Below, piece after piece: positions 1 through 9,357 of a DNA stretch of 64,000 bases (the stretch's first letter is position 1; each line of letters starts with the position of its first letter). The notes beneath the pieces are model-generated. The model was given only the letters and a program-made list of their open reading frames with translations, searched no databases and had not been told where the DNA came from. Where the stretch lies: NCBI GenBank assembly GCA_029880855.1, contig JAOUNS010000001.1:124001-188000 (forward strand). The letters run 5' to 3'. Origin of the DNA: Gammaproteobacteria bacterium. Lineage in GTDB: Bacteria; Pseudomonadota; Gammaproteobacteria; UBA6429; Thiohalophilaceae. The translations under genes were made by a program, and so were the position numbers.

Positions 1-365
1 ATAAAAAACTGCCCATCCTGATTATGTTCTCCATGGACGGCTGTCCCTATTGCGTCATCCTGCGTGAAAACTATCTGCTGCCCATGCTGCGCAGCGGCCG
101 GTATCAGAACAAGGTCATCATCCGCATGGTGAAGGTTGATGATTACCGGACCCTGACCGATTTCGAAGGCAAGCGCGTCTCACCGGAAGACTTCCCGACC
201 CGGTATAAAGCCTATGTCATGCCCACCATGATCTTTGTGGATGCCAATGGTAAAGAGATCGCGCCGCGACTGGTGGGTATCGGTACCGAGGGCTTCTTTG
301 CCGGCGACATCGACAATGCCATTGACCATGCCTATGCCCGCCTGCATACCGTGGCGATAAAATAA
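1..365 (+). CDS. Thioredoxin-fold protein, 5' end outside window
   Basis: The reading frame is open to the left edge, so the gene begins before the window; the first in-frame ATG (24) is internal to the beta strand leading to the active site. A CPYC motif follows directly (codons at about 42-53), the classic redox dithiol of thioredoxin or glutaredoxin folds. A cis-Pro-type segment (YVMPTMIF) follows at the expected distance. The fold and motif are seen. A role in thiol or disulfide chemistry, perhaps periplasmic as in SoxW-like proteins, is inferred because the signal sequence would lie outside the window. The substrate is unknown. Confidence 0.8.
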   Translation, partial: KKLPILIMFSMDGCPYCVILRENYLLPMLRSGRYQNKVIIRMVKVDDYRTLTDFEGKRVSPEDFPTRYKAYVMPTMIFVDANGKEIAPRLVGIGTEGFFAGDIDNAIDHAYARLHTVAIK

Positions 366-491
366 CCAACCAACCTGCAGACCTCTCCCGTGCCTTGACC
401 CGTATCATTGCCCTGTCGCGGCAAACGGCTTACAGTGTTGCCATGCACAGACAAAACAATAATCAAAATCAGGCAATAAGGAGATTGAAGC

Positions 492-980
492 ATGGCAATA
501 TCCAAAGACGAAAAACGACGCCTCGCTGAAGAAGCCTCAAAACAGGCCTTTGCAGATGAGATCAACTACGGCTGTTGTCCCCAGTGTGTGCTGAAGGCTG
601 TGCAATCCACTGTCGGTTATGTCACCGATGAAACCATCAAGGCCAGCCACGGCTTGTCCGGTGGCGGCGGACTGATGGGGCAGGGGGCCTGCGGCGCCCT
701 GACCGGCGGACTGTTGGCCCTGGGCGCCAAACGGGGTCGGGATCACGACAAGTTCGACAAGGGCAAATTCATCGGTAATTTCCGTCTCGGTCAGGAACTG
801 ACCCAACGCTTTGTCGAAGAATTCGGCGGGGTCACCTGCAAGGAGTTACAGGAAAAATTCACCGGCAAGACCTACGACTTCTGGGATGAGTCCCAATACA
901 AGGCCTTTACCGATGCCCGCGGTGACAAGTGCGCCATTGCCACGGCCACGGTCACCAAATGGGTGGTGGAGATGATGTAA
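492..980 (+). CDS. C_GCAxxG_C_C family redox-type protein
   Basis: A 162-residue protein with the hallmark of the C_GCAxxG_C_C family: an N-terminal CCPQC cluster near residue 30, a glycine-rich GACGALTGG segment near residue 75, and two later cysteines (VTCKEL and DKCAIA). It has no signal peptide, so it is probably cytoplasmic. The conserved cysteines suggest redox or metal binding, but the family has no well-defined biochemical role. The start has a GGAG ribosome site at a good distance (aaggagattgaagcATG). It lies about 125 bp after the thioredoxin-fold gene, and a strong hairpin follows its stop, so the two may be read together as a small thiol-linked unit. Confidence 0.85.
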   Translation: MAISKDEKRRLAEEASKQAFADEINYGCCPQCVLKAVQSTVGYVTDETIKASHGLSGGGGLMGQGACGALTGGLLALGAKRGRDHDKFDKGKFIGNFRLGQELTQRFVEEFGGVTCKELQEKFTGKTYDFWDESQYKAFTDARGDKCAIATATVTKWVVEMM

Positions 981-983
981 ACA

Positions 984-1020
984 GCCGGGTGCACTGAATA
1001 TTCAGCGGCACCCGCCTTTT
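984..1020 (+). terminator. Rho-independent terminator after the C_GCAxxG gene
   Basis: A 7-bp stem CGGGTGC/GCACCCG encloses an inner palindrome CTGAATATTCAG and is followed by CCTTTT. It starts a few bases after the stop codon at 980. The T run is short. Confidence 0.6.
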
Positions 1021-1075
1021 CCCATCACAGCAAATCCGCACACAGTCGTGCATAGCACAACCATGCTGAGGCTGT

Positions 1076-1588
1076 TCAGTCGCGCTTGCCAATAATCAGA
1101 TAGTCACCCTCGACGCCGAAACGCTGTTTGGGTAAATCCGGCGTTCCCTCCACCAGACTCTTGCCCTGATAGGTCCAGCGCCAGGCAGAGTCAGTTGTAT
1201 ATTGCGGGTCATGACACCGAATCACACCGCCCGGTTTGAGGCGCCCCTGCTCCAGTTCCGGCCGAAACTGCGCACAACTCCCGGCAAAACGGAACCATTG
1301 CAAATCCGGTAACAACACCTTGCCCTCATCCGTGGGTAGAGTAAACACATGAAAGGCGCTGTTACGATCTTTAATGATCAACCACGCACTGCCAATTGGC
1401 CCCTTTCTCCGGGTATCGTGCAACAAATAGGAACAGGCAGTCATATCGCCAACGTGAATATGCGGCAGCTCTGCTACCGCTTTCGGTGTCGGCATCAGGG
1501 ACTGGATAAACGGAATGGTGATCGCAATGAGCCCCAACAGGGAAAAGAGTTTGACCAGTGTAGTCAGTTGCGCCCGGTTTGCCATCAA
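1076..1588 (-). CDS. Membrane-anchored protein resembling a cluster-less Rieske protein
   Basis: A 170-residue protein with one N-terminal membrane segment (about residues 10-30) ending in IPFIQSLMPTPKA, much like the anchor and hinge of the bc1-complex Rieske subunit. The C-terminal part (GKSLVEGTPDLPKQRFGVEGD, then YLIIG) also resembles the end of Rieske domains. The cluster motifs are broken. In place of CxHxxC there is CAQFRP, and in place of CxCHxS there is IRCHDP, so half the ligands are missing. A [2Fe-2S] centre is therefore unlikely; the two remaining cysteines could form a disulfide. The resemblance is my reading by eye. It could also be an unrelated membrane-anchored protein. It converges on the terminator of the preceding gene. 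Confidence 0.5.
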   Translation of the reverse strand: MMANRAQLTTLVKLFSLLGLIAITIPFIQSLMPTPKAVAELPHIHVGDMTACSYLLHDTRRKGPIGSAWLIIKDRNSAFHVFTLPTDEGKVLLPDLQWFRFAGSCAQFRPELEQGRLKPGGVIRCHDPQYTTDSAWRWTYQGKSLVEGTPDLPKQRFGVEGDYLIIGKRD

Positions 1589-1815
1589 TCACCTGCTGTT
1601 TGTTACTGCGAGGAAGTCCGGCCATCATACCGATTTGCAGCACGTCGATCCAAACCTGTGAATACAATGTGGCGGCAAGGTGTTGCCGCTGTTGATATCA
1701 AAAACCACCATTAACGGCAATATCAGTCATATTACGGGAAAAAACCGCATTTTTTGTTGTTGGCACGCATATTGCCTTTGTGTCTGTGTGTTATACAAAC
1801 TGAAGGAATAGACCA

Positions 1816-2358
1816 ATGACGAATAAAAAGTCACTAGTCGGAAGTGTGTTCATCTGCATGATGTTACTCCTTCCACTGCAAAGTCAGGCCAGGGGTTCAG
1901 TCGGGGCCTATATCGGTTTTGGTTTTGGTCACGGTGTCCGTGATGAAATTTCACCCACGACAGACGAAGCCGGCCTGGCGAATAAACTCTATCTTGGCTT
2001 TCGTATCATGGGACCAATAGGCGTTGAATTCGGTTTTCATGATCTCGGTACTTATAATGATGGTGATGATGACTATTCAGCCAGCAGTTATGCCGCCGTA
2101 TATACCGTGACTACCAAGAGCGCAACGCTCTTTGTCAAAGCCGGTATGGCCGACTGGACCTTTAAGGATGTACCCAATAATACCGAAATATCCGAGGTAG
2201 ATCTTATGTACGGTTTTGGCATAAACCTGCCGATTTCGCCCCGGCTGTTCTTCCGTACCGAATGGGAAACATTTATGGATGTCGGCGAAGACCCTGCCGG
2301 TCCCACCCCGGGCCGTGATGTGAACCACATTAATTTCGGTGTGAACTACATGTTTTAG
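1816..2358 (+). CDS. Outer-membrane beta-barrel protein (OmpA/OmpW-like)
   Basis: A 180-residue protein with a signal peptide (cleavage probably after SQA near residue 25). It has alternating aromatic and glycine-rich strands (GAYIGFGFGHG, LYLGFRIMGPIGVEFGF) and ends in an aromatic residue (FGVNYMF), the insertion signature of outer-membrane barrels. The length fits an eight-stranded barrel. The ribosome site GAAGGAATAG precedes the ATG. It stands alone between a divergent gene and the YebC gene. A structural or small-solute role is inferred; no specific family function can be assigned. Confidence 0.75.
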   Translation: MTNKKSLVGSVFICMMLLLPLQSQARGSVGAYIGFGFGHGVRDEISPTTDEAGLANKLYLGFRIMGPIGVEFGFHDLGTYNDGDDDYSASSYAAVYTVTTKSATLFVKAGMADWTFKDVPNNTEISEVDLMYGFGINLPISPRLFFRTEWETFMDVGEDPAGPTPGRDVNHINFGVNYMF

Positions 2359-2373
2359 GTTTTACATGCTATT

Positions 2374-2420
2374 AGGGCGGTGAGGTAGCACGACACCGCG
2401 CAGTCCCGCCCCTGTTTTTT
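2374..2420 (+). terminator. Probable terminator after the barrel gene
   Basis: A GGGCGG stem pairs with CCGCCC across an inner GGTG/CACC stem, then comes TGTTTTTT. It lies just after the barrel gene stop at 2358. Confidence 0.45.
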
Positions 2421-2586
2421 CCTCTCCTTGACGCGACAACAAGTCAGACCGTTCCCGTAATCAGCCGCGCCGGTATATGTTCATAAATCCCGTTTTCAGG
2501 CATACTTGGCCGCCTGTTTTCAGTGTACCGGTACCACAACATGCCGGGGACAACTTCAATATTTCGTTTCAGCAAGGCAGAAATTT

Positions 2587-3306
2587 ATGGGTAGAGCCTA
2601 TCAAAATCGCAAGGTCTCCATGGCCAAAACCGCCGCGGCCAAAACCAAGGTCTATAGCAAATACGGGCGCGAAATCTACGTCAGCGCCAAGGCAGGCGGC
2701 ATCGATCCGGCCGGCAATCTGACCCTGCGTGGTCTGATAGAAAGAGCGAAAAAGGATCAGGTCCCCAGCCACGTCATCGACAAGGCCATCGAAAAGGCCA
2801 AGGGCGGCGCCGGTGAAGATTATGCCCTGGCCATGTACGAAGGCTTCGGCCCCGGTGGTTGCATGGTGCTGGTCTCCTGCCTGACCGATAACCCCAATCG
2901 CACCATCAGTGATGTTCGCACCTGTTTCAACAAAACCAAGAGCAAGATCGGCTCACCCGGCACAGTCAGTCACATGTTTGATCATGCCGCCATTCTGGCC
3001 TTCAAGGGCGATAATGAGGATGCCGTGCTGGAAGCCCTGATGGAAGCCGATGTGGATGTCTCCGATATCGAAAATGAAGACGGCCTCATCACGGTTTTCA
3101 CCCCACATACCGAATATGCCAAAGCCAAGCAAACCCTGATCAACCTGCTGGGCGACATCGACTTTGAAGTGGATGAAATCCAGTATCTGCCCAAGGGTTC
3201 AACGCCTGTCAGCGGCGAGGATGTGGAGATGTTCCACAAGTTTATGGATATGTTGAACGAACTGGATGACGTGCAGAACGTCTATCATGATGCACAAATC
3301 GACTAG
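2587..3306 (+). CDS. YebC/PmpR-family regulatory protein (YeeN-like branch)
   Basis: A 239-residue protein starting MGRAYQNRK, with [26 protein letters not shown] and [16 protein letters not shown] typical of the YebC/YeeN family. Members act as transcriptional regulators or, as recently shown for some, as ribosome-associated factors that help translate proline-rich stretches. I chose the ATG at 2587 because the family begins with MGR and an AAGGCAG ribosome site lies upstream; a longer frame back to 2506 adds a non-conserved tail. It is complete and follows an independent terminator, so it is probably transcribed alone. Confidence 0.9.
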   Translation: MGRAYQNRKVSMAKTAAAKTKVYSKYGREIYVSAKAGGIDPAGNLTLRGLIERAKKDQVPSHVIDKAIEKAKGGAGEDYALAMYEGFGPGGCMVLVSCLTDNPNRTISDVRTCFNKTKSKIGSPGTVSHMFDHAAILAFKGDNEDAVLEALMEADVDVSDIENEDGLITVFTPHTEYAKAKQTLINLLGDIDFEVDEIQYLPKGSTPVSGEDVEMFHKFMDMLNELDDVQNVYHDAQID

Positions 3307-3330
3307 CCACGCTCCAGTGCGGCGTTGCTG

Positions 3331-3813
3331 CTAAAGACTTTTTTGCCAAAACAACGCCGACCCGGCAGCGGGATCGAGCTGGTAGTCGGTAAAACCAAAC
3401 TTGCGATAGGCGGCCATGGCCGCCTCGTTGTGGCTCAATACTTCCAGCGTCAGTTTGCAACAGCCTTTTGTCCGTGCAATCACCTCCACCTGGTGCAACA
3501 TCTGTTGCGCGATCCCGCTGCCCCGATACTCTTTCGTCACCACCACGTCATGGATATTGATGATCGGTTTGCAGGCAAAGGTGGAAAAGGCTTCAAAACA
3601 GTTCATCAACCCCACGGCGGTGTCTCCTTTAAAAGCAAGCAGACTGAGGGCATGGGGAATGGCGGCCAGTGCCGGGACAATATTGTTGCGTACCTCCGCC
3701 GTCAGAGGCTGACCGCCGCCCATAGGATCGACCGCATAGGCAACCAGCAGCTCAACAATGGCCTGCGCGTGCAGCGGATTGGCATAGTCCGCCTGTATCA
3801 CCTGCAGACTCAT
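3331..3813 (-). CDS. GNAT-family N-acetyltransferase
   Basis: A 160-residue acetyltransferase with the acetyl-CoA pyrophosphate loop EYRGSGIAQQM near residue 95 and the typical end motif of a Tyr/Phe-containing strand (AAYRKFGF). It transfers an acetyl group to an unknown amine. Its ATG overlaps the stop of the upstream dioxygenase gene by four bases (ATGA), so translation is probably coupled. Downstream it converges on the YebC gene, with 24 bp between the stops. Confidence 0.85.
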   Translation of the reverse strand: MSLQVIQADYANPLHAQAIVELLVAYAVDPMGGGQPLTAEVRNNIVPALAAIPHALSLLAFKGDTAVGLMNCFEAFSTFACKPIINIHDVVVTKEYRGSGIAQQMLHQVEVIARTKGCCKLTLEVLSHNEAAMAAYRKFGFTDYQLDPAAGSALFWQKSL

Positions 3814-4631
3814 GCCGATTGTGTCCCGGTTGCCGACAGTTGCCAGACCACGGTACTGACCTGTTTATCCATCACTGTACAGGGATAGATCGCATCGGCT
3901 GAACGTTGCGCCGCACCGTAACACACATGCAGAGGGATAAGATGTTCTTCACGCGGATGACAATAACGTGCGCCGGGCGCTTCATCCCATTCTATCAAAC
4001 GACGACGGCGTTCTGTTTCATCCAGATCCGAATTACAGGTTTCACGCAGCCATACTTCAAAGGCGGCATTTTCCGCCTGTGCTTGCGGTGTTGCTACGCT
4101 GAAAAAGGCGCGCAGGTTATGAAAGGAAAAACCGGAACCGATGATGAACATATCTTCATCGGGCAACTCCGCCAGCACTTGTCCAAGACGGATATGTTGC
4201 GCCGGATCCAGGCCGCGCAGCAGAGAGAGTTGAACGACAGGGATATCCGCTTGCGGGTACATGATCTTCATGGGCACAAACAGGCCATGATCAAAACCCC
4301 GTTGCGGATCGGCAACGGCCGCCAGTCCATGTTGCTGCAACAGGTCAACCAGTCGTCGGGCCAGCTCCGGCCGCCCCGGTGCAGGATATTCGATACGGTA
4401 TGACTCAGGAGGGAAACCGGCATAATCATAAATCAGTGACGGTGCCGGTGCCGCTGTCACCGTCGGCACCGGCGCCTCCCAATGGGCGCTGATCAGAATA
4501 ACACTCTCGGGTTTTGGCAGTTGCGCCGCCAGTGTTTGCAGCATGCTGACCATTTCAGCATGGGATGGATCACCCAGCAACGGCAATGGCCCGCCGCCGT
4601 GAGAGAGATAAATGATCGTTCGACGCGGCAT
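3810..4631 (-). CDS. DODA-type (LigB-like) extradiol aromatic-ring dioxygenase
   Basis: A class III extradiol dioxygenase of the 4,5-DOPA dioxygenase type (YgiD-like). SHGGGP near residue 10 and SAHWEA near residue 50 supply the histidines for the non-heme iron. FDHGLFVPM near residue 110 and the GSGFSFHNL segment near residue 165 are family signatures. Such enzymes open catecholic rings, but the physiological substrate is usually unknown. I chose the start at MPRRT (4631) because it clears the stop of the preceding gene (4637); a longer frame to 4673 would overlap it. It sits at the end of the algZ-algR-side gene string with the GNAT gene. Confidence 0.88.
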   Translation of the reverse strand: MPRRTIIYLSHGGGPLPLLGDPSHAEMVSMLQTLAAQLPKPESVILISAHWEAPVPTVTAAPAPSLIYDYAGFPPESYRIEYPAPGRPELARRLVDLLQQHGLAAVADPQRGFDHGLFVPMKIMYPQADIPVVQLSLLRGLDPAQHIRLGQVLAELPDEDMFIIGSGFSFHNLRAFFSVATPQAQAENAAFEVWLRETCNSDLDETERRRRLIEWDEAPGARYCHPREEHLIPLHVCYGAAQRSADAIYPCTVMDKQVSTVVWQLSATGTQSA

Positions 4632-4636
4632 CTGCC

Positions 4637-5005
4637 TTATAGCTTGCTTGGCTGACAACCGGTGGCCTTGCACTCACGCAAGCGATCACGCAGGATATTG
4701 GTTCGTCTCACGGTGAAATCAGTCGTGCAATTGAGACTGACAAAAAAACGGTTGTCTCGCCGCATGCTGCAGTTATCATTGCGCGCCTTGATCCAGGCAA
4801 GCTGGGATTTTTTCAATGCCTTTTTTTCAGCCTTGTTAAGCAGTCCGCGCAATTCTTTATAGACCAGATTCAACTCATTGTCGGCCTCTTGATAGACCTT
4901 GTTCAAACAATACAGTCCGTCAAAATCATCGCGTGGTTTGTCACAATTATCCGCCATGGCGGCAGCCGTGCATAACATTAATAACGCCGTCAGGTATTTT
5001 TTCAT
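4637..5005 (-). CDS. LprI-like periplasmic protein (DUF1311 domain)
   Basis: A 122-residue exported protein with a signal peptide (MKKYLTALLMLCTAAAMA). The mature part has the DUF1311 pattern: a Cys near the start, QEADNELNLVYKEL, then QLAWIKARNDNC and a C-terminal RTNILRDRLREC. DUF1311 proteins include lysozyme inhibitor LprI; whether this one inhibits lysozyme is not shown by sequence. The ATG at 5005 was preferred over the longer frame (5071) because it gives a clean signal peptide. It lies 62 bp downstream of algR and 5 bp before the dioxygenase gene. Confidence 0.8.
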   Translation of the reverse strand: MKKYLTALLMLCTAAAMADNCDKPRDDFDGLYCLNKVYQEADNELNLVYKELRGLLNKAEKKALKKSQLAWIKARNDNCSMRRDNRFFVSLNCTTDFTVRRTNILRDRLRECKATGCQPSKL

Positions 5006-5067
5006 TTTATACTCCGTTGAGCTGTTAAACCTGTAATTCCGATATACATGATTTGGATGCAGCAGAT

Positions 5068-5796
5068 TCAAATCGTCAAGCGTTTTCTGACTGCCGCGAC
5101 ATGACGCCGACTCACTTCCAGGGTTTTGTCCATACTGCGCAAGCGGACCTGAAATTGTCCGCCGCCGTCTTTATACAAGGAAGTGATCTCGTGCAACGCC
5201 ACCAGTGCATTGCGATGAATGCGGACAAACTGATCCGCAAACTGCTCTTCCAGCTTTTTCAATGGATCATCGATCAACACTTCTGCGTCTTTGGTAAAAA
5301 TCGACACGTACTTGTGTTCCGCCAGAAAATAGACAATTTCATCCACCGGGATCAACTTCAGACCACCCTTGACCCGGGCGCTGATATGGGTGGGCGAGTT
5401 GACACCGGAAGCGGATTGCAGCCCTTCCACCTGGGCACGGGTCAGACGGGAAACACTTTGTATGGCGCCGGCCAAACGTTCACGTCGTACCGGTTTCAAC
5501 AGATAGTCTACGGCATGGGCTTCAAAGGCCTGCAAGGCGTACTCGTCATAGGCCGTGGTAAAGATAACGGCGGGCGGTTGTTCCAGCCGATCCAGATGGA
5601 TGGCGGTTTCCAGACCATTCATCCCGGGCATACGAATATCCAGCAGGATGATGTCCGGTTCCAGCAGCGTGGTCTTTTGTAATACCTCTTCCCCATTGGC
5701 CGCTTCACCGACAACTTCACCCAGCTGCATCTCGGTCACCAGGGCGGCCAGACGTTCGCGGGCCAGCGGTTCGTCATCAGCGATCAGAATCTTCAT
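5068..5796 (-). CDS. algR: LytTR-type response regulator AlgR
   Basis: A 242-residue regulator: receiver domain (residues 1-120, phospho-acceptor Asp53 in LLDIRMPGM) and a C-terminal LytTR DNA-binding domain (about 140-240, with EIVYFLAEHKYVSIF and FVRIHRNALV). In Pseudomonas, AlgR controls alginate, type IV pilus and virulence genes together with AlgZ (FimS). Its start overlaps the end of the kinase gene by 20 bases, which fits a coupled pair. The presence of a complete Pil-Chp cluster 20 kb away fits a pilus link, but the regulon here is unknown. Confidence 0.9.
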   Translation of the reverse strand: MKILIADDEPLARERLAALVTEMQLGEVVGEAANGEEVLQKTTLLEPDIILLDIRMPGMNGLETAIHLDRLEQPPAVIFTTAYDEYALQAFEAHAVDYLLKPVRRERLAGAIQSVSRLTRAQVEGLQSASGVNSPTHISARVKGGLKLIPVDEIVYFLAEHKYVSIFTKDAEVLIDDPLKKLEEQFADQFVRIHRNALVALHEITSLYKDGGGQFQVRLRSMDKTLEVSRRHVAAVRKRLTI

Positions 5797-6877
5797 CTTG
5801 TTCGCGCCGATAAGGTATTTGGATAGTCACCCGATATTCGTCTCCGTGCACACCGTTTTCCAGCTTGCCCTTTCCCTCATACAAGGCATCCAAACGTTCG
5901 CGAATGTTTTGCATGGCGAGTTGATTGCCTTTGTGATGTTGCTGCGGTTCTTTGCCGGGGAAGGGATTGGTGATATCGATCTCCAGCTTGCGTCCGCTGC
6001 GCCGACCGACCACCCGGATCACGCCGCCGCCGGTCAGACTCTCAATGCCGTGATAAATGGCGTTTTCCAGCAAGGGCTGGATCAACAGCGGCGGTACCAG
6101 CGCATCATCCGGCAATGCATCAACCTGCCACTCCACCCGCAATCGATTCCCCAGACGCAGGCTTTCAATATCCAGATAACGCCGACAGAGTGACAATTCA
6201 TCAGTCATGGCATATTTCGACCGGGCATCGCCCAGACTGACGCGAAACAATTCGGCCAGATCCTCCACCGCCATCTCCGCCCGTGCCGGATCACTGCGCG
6301 TCAAGCTGGCAATGGTATTCATGCTGTTAAATAAAAAGTGCGGCCGGATGCGGGATTGCAGCGCCTGCAAACGGGCCTGGGATTCGGTCTTGACCTGCCG
6401 GCGCCACTGGTGCTGGACATAGAAATATCGCAACACCAAACCGCTGATAATGGTGCAAATAAACAGGTTGCGCAGCAGGAATGACAGATGACTGTAGTTA
6501 ATCGCATCATCTGCATAGAGTGACCAGAAGGCGATTTCACTGATCAGGGTCACCACCAGCAGGATCAGGCTGAAACTGGTGATTGTCACCTGCTGATTGG
6601 TCAAACCCGCCAACCAGGGACGGGCCAGACACAGTACCGCACAGGAGGCCAGCGCCGACCACTGCACAAACATGGAAATCATCGCCAGACTGAACCAATA
6701 GCCTTCAATGGTCACCCGCAGGGGCGCCAGCGCCAGGACGATGGCAAATAATTCCGCCACCATGACCACCACAAACACCATGCGCACCCCGCACAGGTTG
6801 GGCAGAAAAAGCGAATCGGATGCAGTGCCGGTCTGTAGCGCCGGTTTGCGGGGTGGTTTTGCCGTTTTCATGCCCAT
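5777..6877 (-). CDS. algZ: LytS/AlgZ-type sensor histidine kinase
   Basis: A 366-residue kinase with several predicted membrane segments between residues 32 and 155, then a His_kinase domain with the phosphorylation site RPHFLFNSMNT (His180), an N box (PLLENAIYHGIE) and a C-terminal ATPase end. It is the cognate partner of AlgR by position and overlap. The unusual kinase subclass (His in a PHFLFN context, no HAMP) is characteristic of LytS/AlgZ. The gene is divergent from argH with about 100 bp between the starts, the same arrangement as in Pseudomonas. Confidence 0.9.
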   Translation of the reverse strand: MGMKTAKPPRKPALQTGTASDSLFLPNLCGVRMVFVVVMVAELFAIVLALAPLRVTIEGYWFSLAMISMFVQWSALASCAVLCLARPWLAGLTNQQVTITSFSLILLVVTLISEIAFWSLYADDAINYSHLSFLLRNLFICTIISGLVLRYFYVQHQWRRQVKTESQARLQALQSRIRPHFLFNSMNTIASLTRSDPARAEMAVEDLAELFRVSLGDARSKYAMTDELSLCRRYLDIESLRLGNRLRVEWQVDALPDDALVPPLLIQPLLENAIYHGIESLTGGGVIRVVGRRSGRKLEIDITNPFPGKEPQQHHKGNQLAMQNIRERLDALYEGKGKLENGVHGDEYRVTIQIPYRREQDEDSDR

Positions 6878-6979
6878 ACCATAGCTGATTGTTCGCTGTC
6901 AGACGAGCCGCTGTCATGCGGTTCCCCGCTAAAACCGTTATACTGCGCGCTTGTTATTATCAATATGTGATCCTTTTCC

Positions 6980-8368
6980 ATGAGTGACCAAACAGACAAA
7001 CCCTGGGCGGGCCGGTTTACCGCACCCACCGATGCCTTTGTGGAAGCCTTTACCGCTTCCATCGGTTTTGATAAACGACTCTACCGCCATGATATCACCG
7101 GTTCAATTGCCCATGCCCGTATGCTGGCCCATGTCGGTGTGCTGACTGTCGATGAACGGGACAAGATCGTCAACGGCCTGCAGTCCATTTTGCAGGACAT
7201 CGAACAGGGCAATTTTGCCTGGAGTACCGAACTGGAAGACGTGCACATGAATATTGAGGCACGTCTGACCGACCGCATCGGCGACACCGGCAAAAAACTC
7301 CACACCGGCCGCTCTCGCAATGACCAGGTGGCCACCGATGTACGCCTTTACCTGCGGGACGAAATCGATACCCTGCAGAGCGAACTGCGCCGTTTGCAGG
7401 CAGGCCTGCTGGAACTGGCGGCAAAAGAATCCGACACCATCATGCCCGGCTTTACCCACCTGCAGACCGCCCAGCCGGTCACCCTGGGTCATCATCTGCT
7501 GGCCTGGTTTGAGATGTTGCAGCGGGACAGCGCCCGGCTGGCCGACTGTCGCAAACGGGTCAATGTGATGCCCCTCGGTTCAGCGGCCCTGGCCGGGACC
7601 ACCTATCCCATCGATCGTCATTTCACGGCAGGGGAACTGGGCTTTGACGGGGTCTGTGAAAACTCGCTGGATGCGGTCAGTGATCGGGATTTTGCCATTG
7701 AATTCACCAGCGCGGCGGCGCTGATCATGGTCCACCTGTCGCGCTTCTCGGAGGAGTTGATCCTCTGGTCATCGGCCCAGTTTAACTTTGTCGATCTGGG
7801 CGACAGTTTTTGCACCGGCTCCTCCATCATGCCGCAAAAGAAAAACCCGGACGTGCCCGAACTGGTGCGTGGCAAGACCGGCCGCATTCAGGGCCATCTG
7901 GTCTCCCTGCTGACCCTGATGAAGGGCCAGCCGCTGGCCTATAACAAGGATAACCAGGAAGACAAGGAACCGTTATTCGACACCATCGACAACCTGAAAG
8001 GTTGTCTGCGTCTGTATGCCGACATGATGCCGCAGGTCACCTTTAATCGTGCAGCCATGCGCGAAGCGGCCCGGCGCGGTTTCTCCACCGCCACCGATCT
8101 GGCCGACTATCTGGTACGCAAGGGTGTCCCCTTCCGTGACGCTCATGAGATCGTCGGCAAGGCAGTGCGTTACGGGGTGGACAACCAGTTGGATCTGGCG
8201 GAGATGCCGCTGGAGGTGCTGCAATCTTTCTCCACCATCATCAGTGACGATGTCTTTACCGTGCTGACGCTGGAAGGGTCGGTCGCAGCCCGCAACCATA
8301 TCGGCGGGACAGCACCGGCACAGGTAAGAGAAGCGGTGGTGCGTGCCCGGAGCAGGCTGGAAGAATAA
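6980..8368 (+). CDS. argH: Argininosuccinate lyase
   Basis: A complete 462-residue member of the fumarase/aspartase superfamily. It cleaves argininosuccinate to arginine and fumarate, the last step of arginine synthesis. The signature [12 protein letters not shown] near residue 280 carries the catalytic serine loop; TGRSRNDQV (near 112) and THLQTAQP (near 160) are the other two conserved regions. Length is normal for the family. It is divergently oriented from algZ, and an inverted-repeat hairpin lies after its stop. Confidence 0.97.
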   Translation: MSDQTDKPWAGRFTAPTDAFVEAFTASIGFDKRLYRHDITGSIAHARMLAHVGVLTVDERDKIVNGLQSILQDIEQGNFAWSTELEDVHMNIEARLTDRIGDTGKKLHTGRSRNDQVATDVRLYLRDEIDTLQSELRRLQAGLLELAAKESDTIMPGFTHLQTAQPVTLGHHLLAWFEMLQRDSARLADCRKRVNVMPLGSAALAGTTYPIDRHFTAGELGFDGVCENSLDAVSDRDFAIEFTSAAALIMVHLSRFSEELILWSSAQFNFVDLGDSFCTGSSIMPQKKNPDVPELVRGKTGRIQGHLVSLLTLMKGQPLAYNKDNQEDKEPLFDTIDNLKGCLRLYADMMPQVTFNRAAMREAARRGFSTATDLADYLVRKGVPFRDAHEIVGKAVRYGVDNQLDLAEMPLEVLQSFSTIISDDVFTVLTLEGSVAARNHIGGTAPAQVREAVVRARSRLEE

Positions 8369-8386
8369 GCTGATTGGGAATGTAAT

Positions 8387-8427
8387 CTGCGCCGGATGAG
8401 ATCATGCTTGCACTCACCCGGCGCAGG
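8387..8427. terminator. Hairpin between the convergent argH and GGDEF-like genes
   Basis: The arms TGCGCCGG and CCGGCGCA lie 22 bases apart in the 77-bp gap between two convergent stops. No T run follows directly, although TTTTTT comes about 15 bases later on the plus strand. A two-way terminator is likely but not certain. Confidence 0.4.
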
Positions 8428-8445
8428 AAGATTGAGAGTGTTTTT

Positions 8446-9315
8446 TCAGGCCACCTTGACGTGGATTTCGTTGCCCTGATCGAGACTGGCGCGGGCACGC
8501 TGCATCAGCAACTTCACATCCTCACCCTTTTTCCATTGCGCCATGCCAAAGCGTGTATAGAGATCCAGTTGTTCGCCATTCATATCGGGGAGGCTCAACT
8601 CTTCCAGCCGAGCACCAATCTTTTCTGCCAGTTGCCCGGCAATATCTTCCGGTGTTTCCGGCAGGATCAGCATAAATTCATTATCACTGAGGCGGCCGAT
8701 GGTATCGGCCCAGCGCATCTGGTCATTGAGGATATGCCCGATGGCGATCAGCAATTGATCCCGCTTGTCACTGCCGACCCGTTGCTGGATATCGGGCAGA
8801 TTCTCCAGACGCATGATCAGCACGGACAACATGTTTTCATAGCGGCGTGAGCGCGAGACCTGGGGTTCCAGGGCCTGGAACAAGCCACGGGGATTCAACA
8901 GCCCGGTAACATTGTCCACCTGATTCAACTCGGTAATCTTCAGCTTCAGCTCATCACGCTCTTTGGCCAGCTGGCGGACCAGAGTCGCGTCTTTCACATA
9001 TTGCAGGTGACTGCCATCAGCCATGGTCTGGGAAGAGACCACCAGCCAGGTATCGGCACGATTCTCAGTTGCGGCAAGATAGATGGTGGCCTCATCTTCA
9101 AACAGGTTCCGATACTCCGACGGGATCGTATCCTCATTCTTGCCCAGCACCTGCAGCGAAGAGATACCGGAGATCACCGGGAAATTATCATTCACCCAGA
9201 CAACCTCACCCTGCGGACTGATTAACATCATCCCCATGGGATTGGTTTGCAGAATATTGAGTAATTGTGCTTTGTCGAATTGATCCATCTGCAAATAGCC
9301 CTGATTTTTATCCAT
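8446..9315 (-). CDS. PAS plus degenerate GGDEF domain protein
   Basis: A 289-residue protein with an N-terminal PAS-like sensor (residues about 15-110: NPMGMMLISPQGEVVWVND), a short coiled stretch (QLAKERDELKLKITEL) and a GGDEF-like domain (about 135-285: DNVTGLLNPRGLF). The catalytic GGDEF signature is replaced by LSDNEF, so diguanylate cyclase activity is unlikely. Degenerate domains of this kind usually bind c-di-GMP or GTP, or act as protein interaction modules. There is no membrane segment. It stands alone between argH and the DUF302 gene. What the PAS domain senses is unknown. Confidence 0.82.
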   Translation of the reverse strand: MDKNQGYLQMDQFDKAQLLNILQTNPMGMMLISPQGEVVWVNDNFPVISGISSLQVLGKNEDTIPSEYRNLFEDEATIYLAATENRADTWLVVSSQTMADGSHLQYVKDATLVRQLAKERDELKLKITELNQVDNVTGLLNPRGLFQALEPQVSRSRRYENMLSVLIMRLENLPDIQQRVGSDKRDQLLIAIGHILNDQMRWADTIGRLSDNEFMLILPETPEDIAGQLAEKIGARLEELSLPDMNGEQLDLYTRFGMAQWKKGEDVKLLMQRARASLDQGNEIHVKVA

Positions 9316-9357
9316 GCCTCAGATCGCTTATCGGTTAAAGTCTCAAACAACTTGAAT

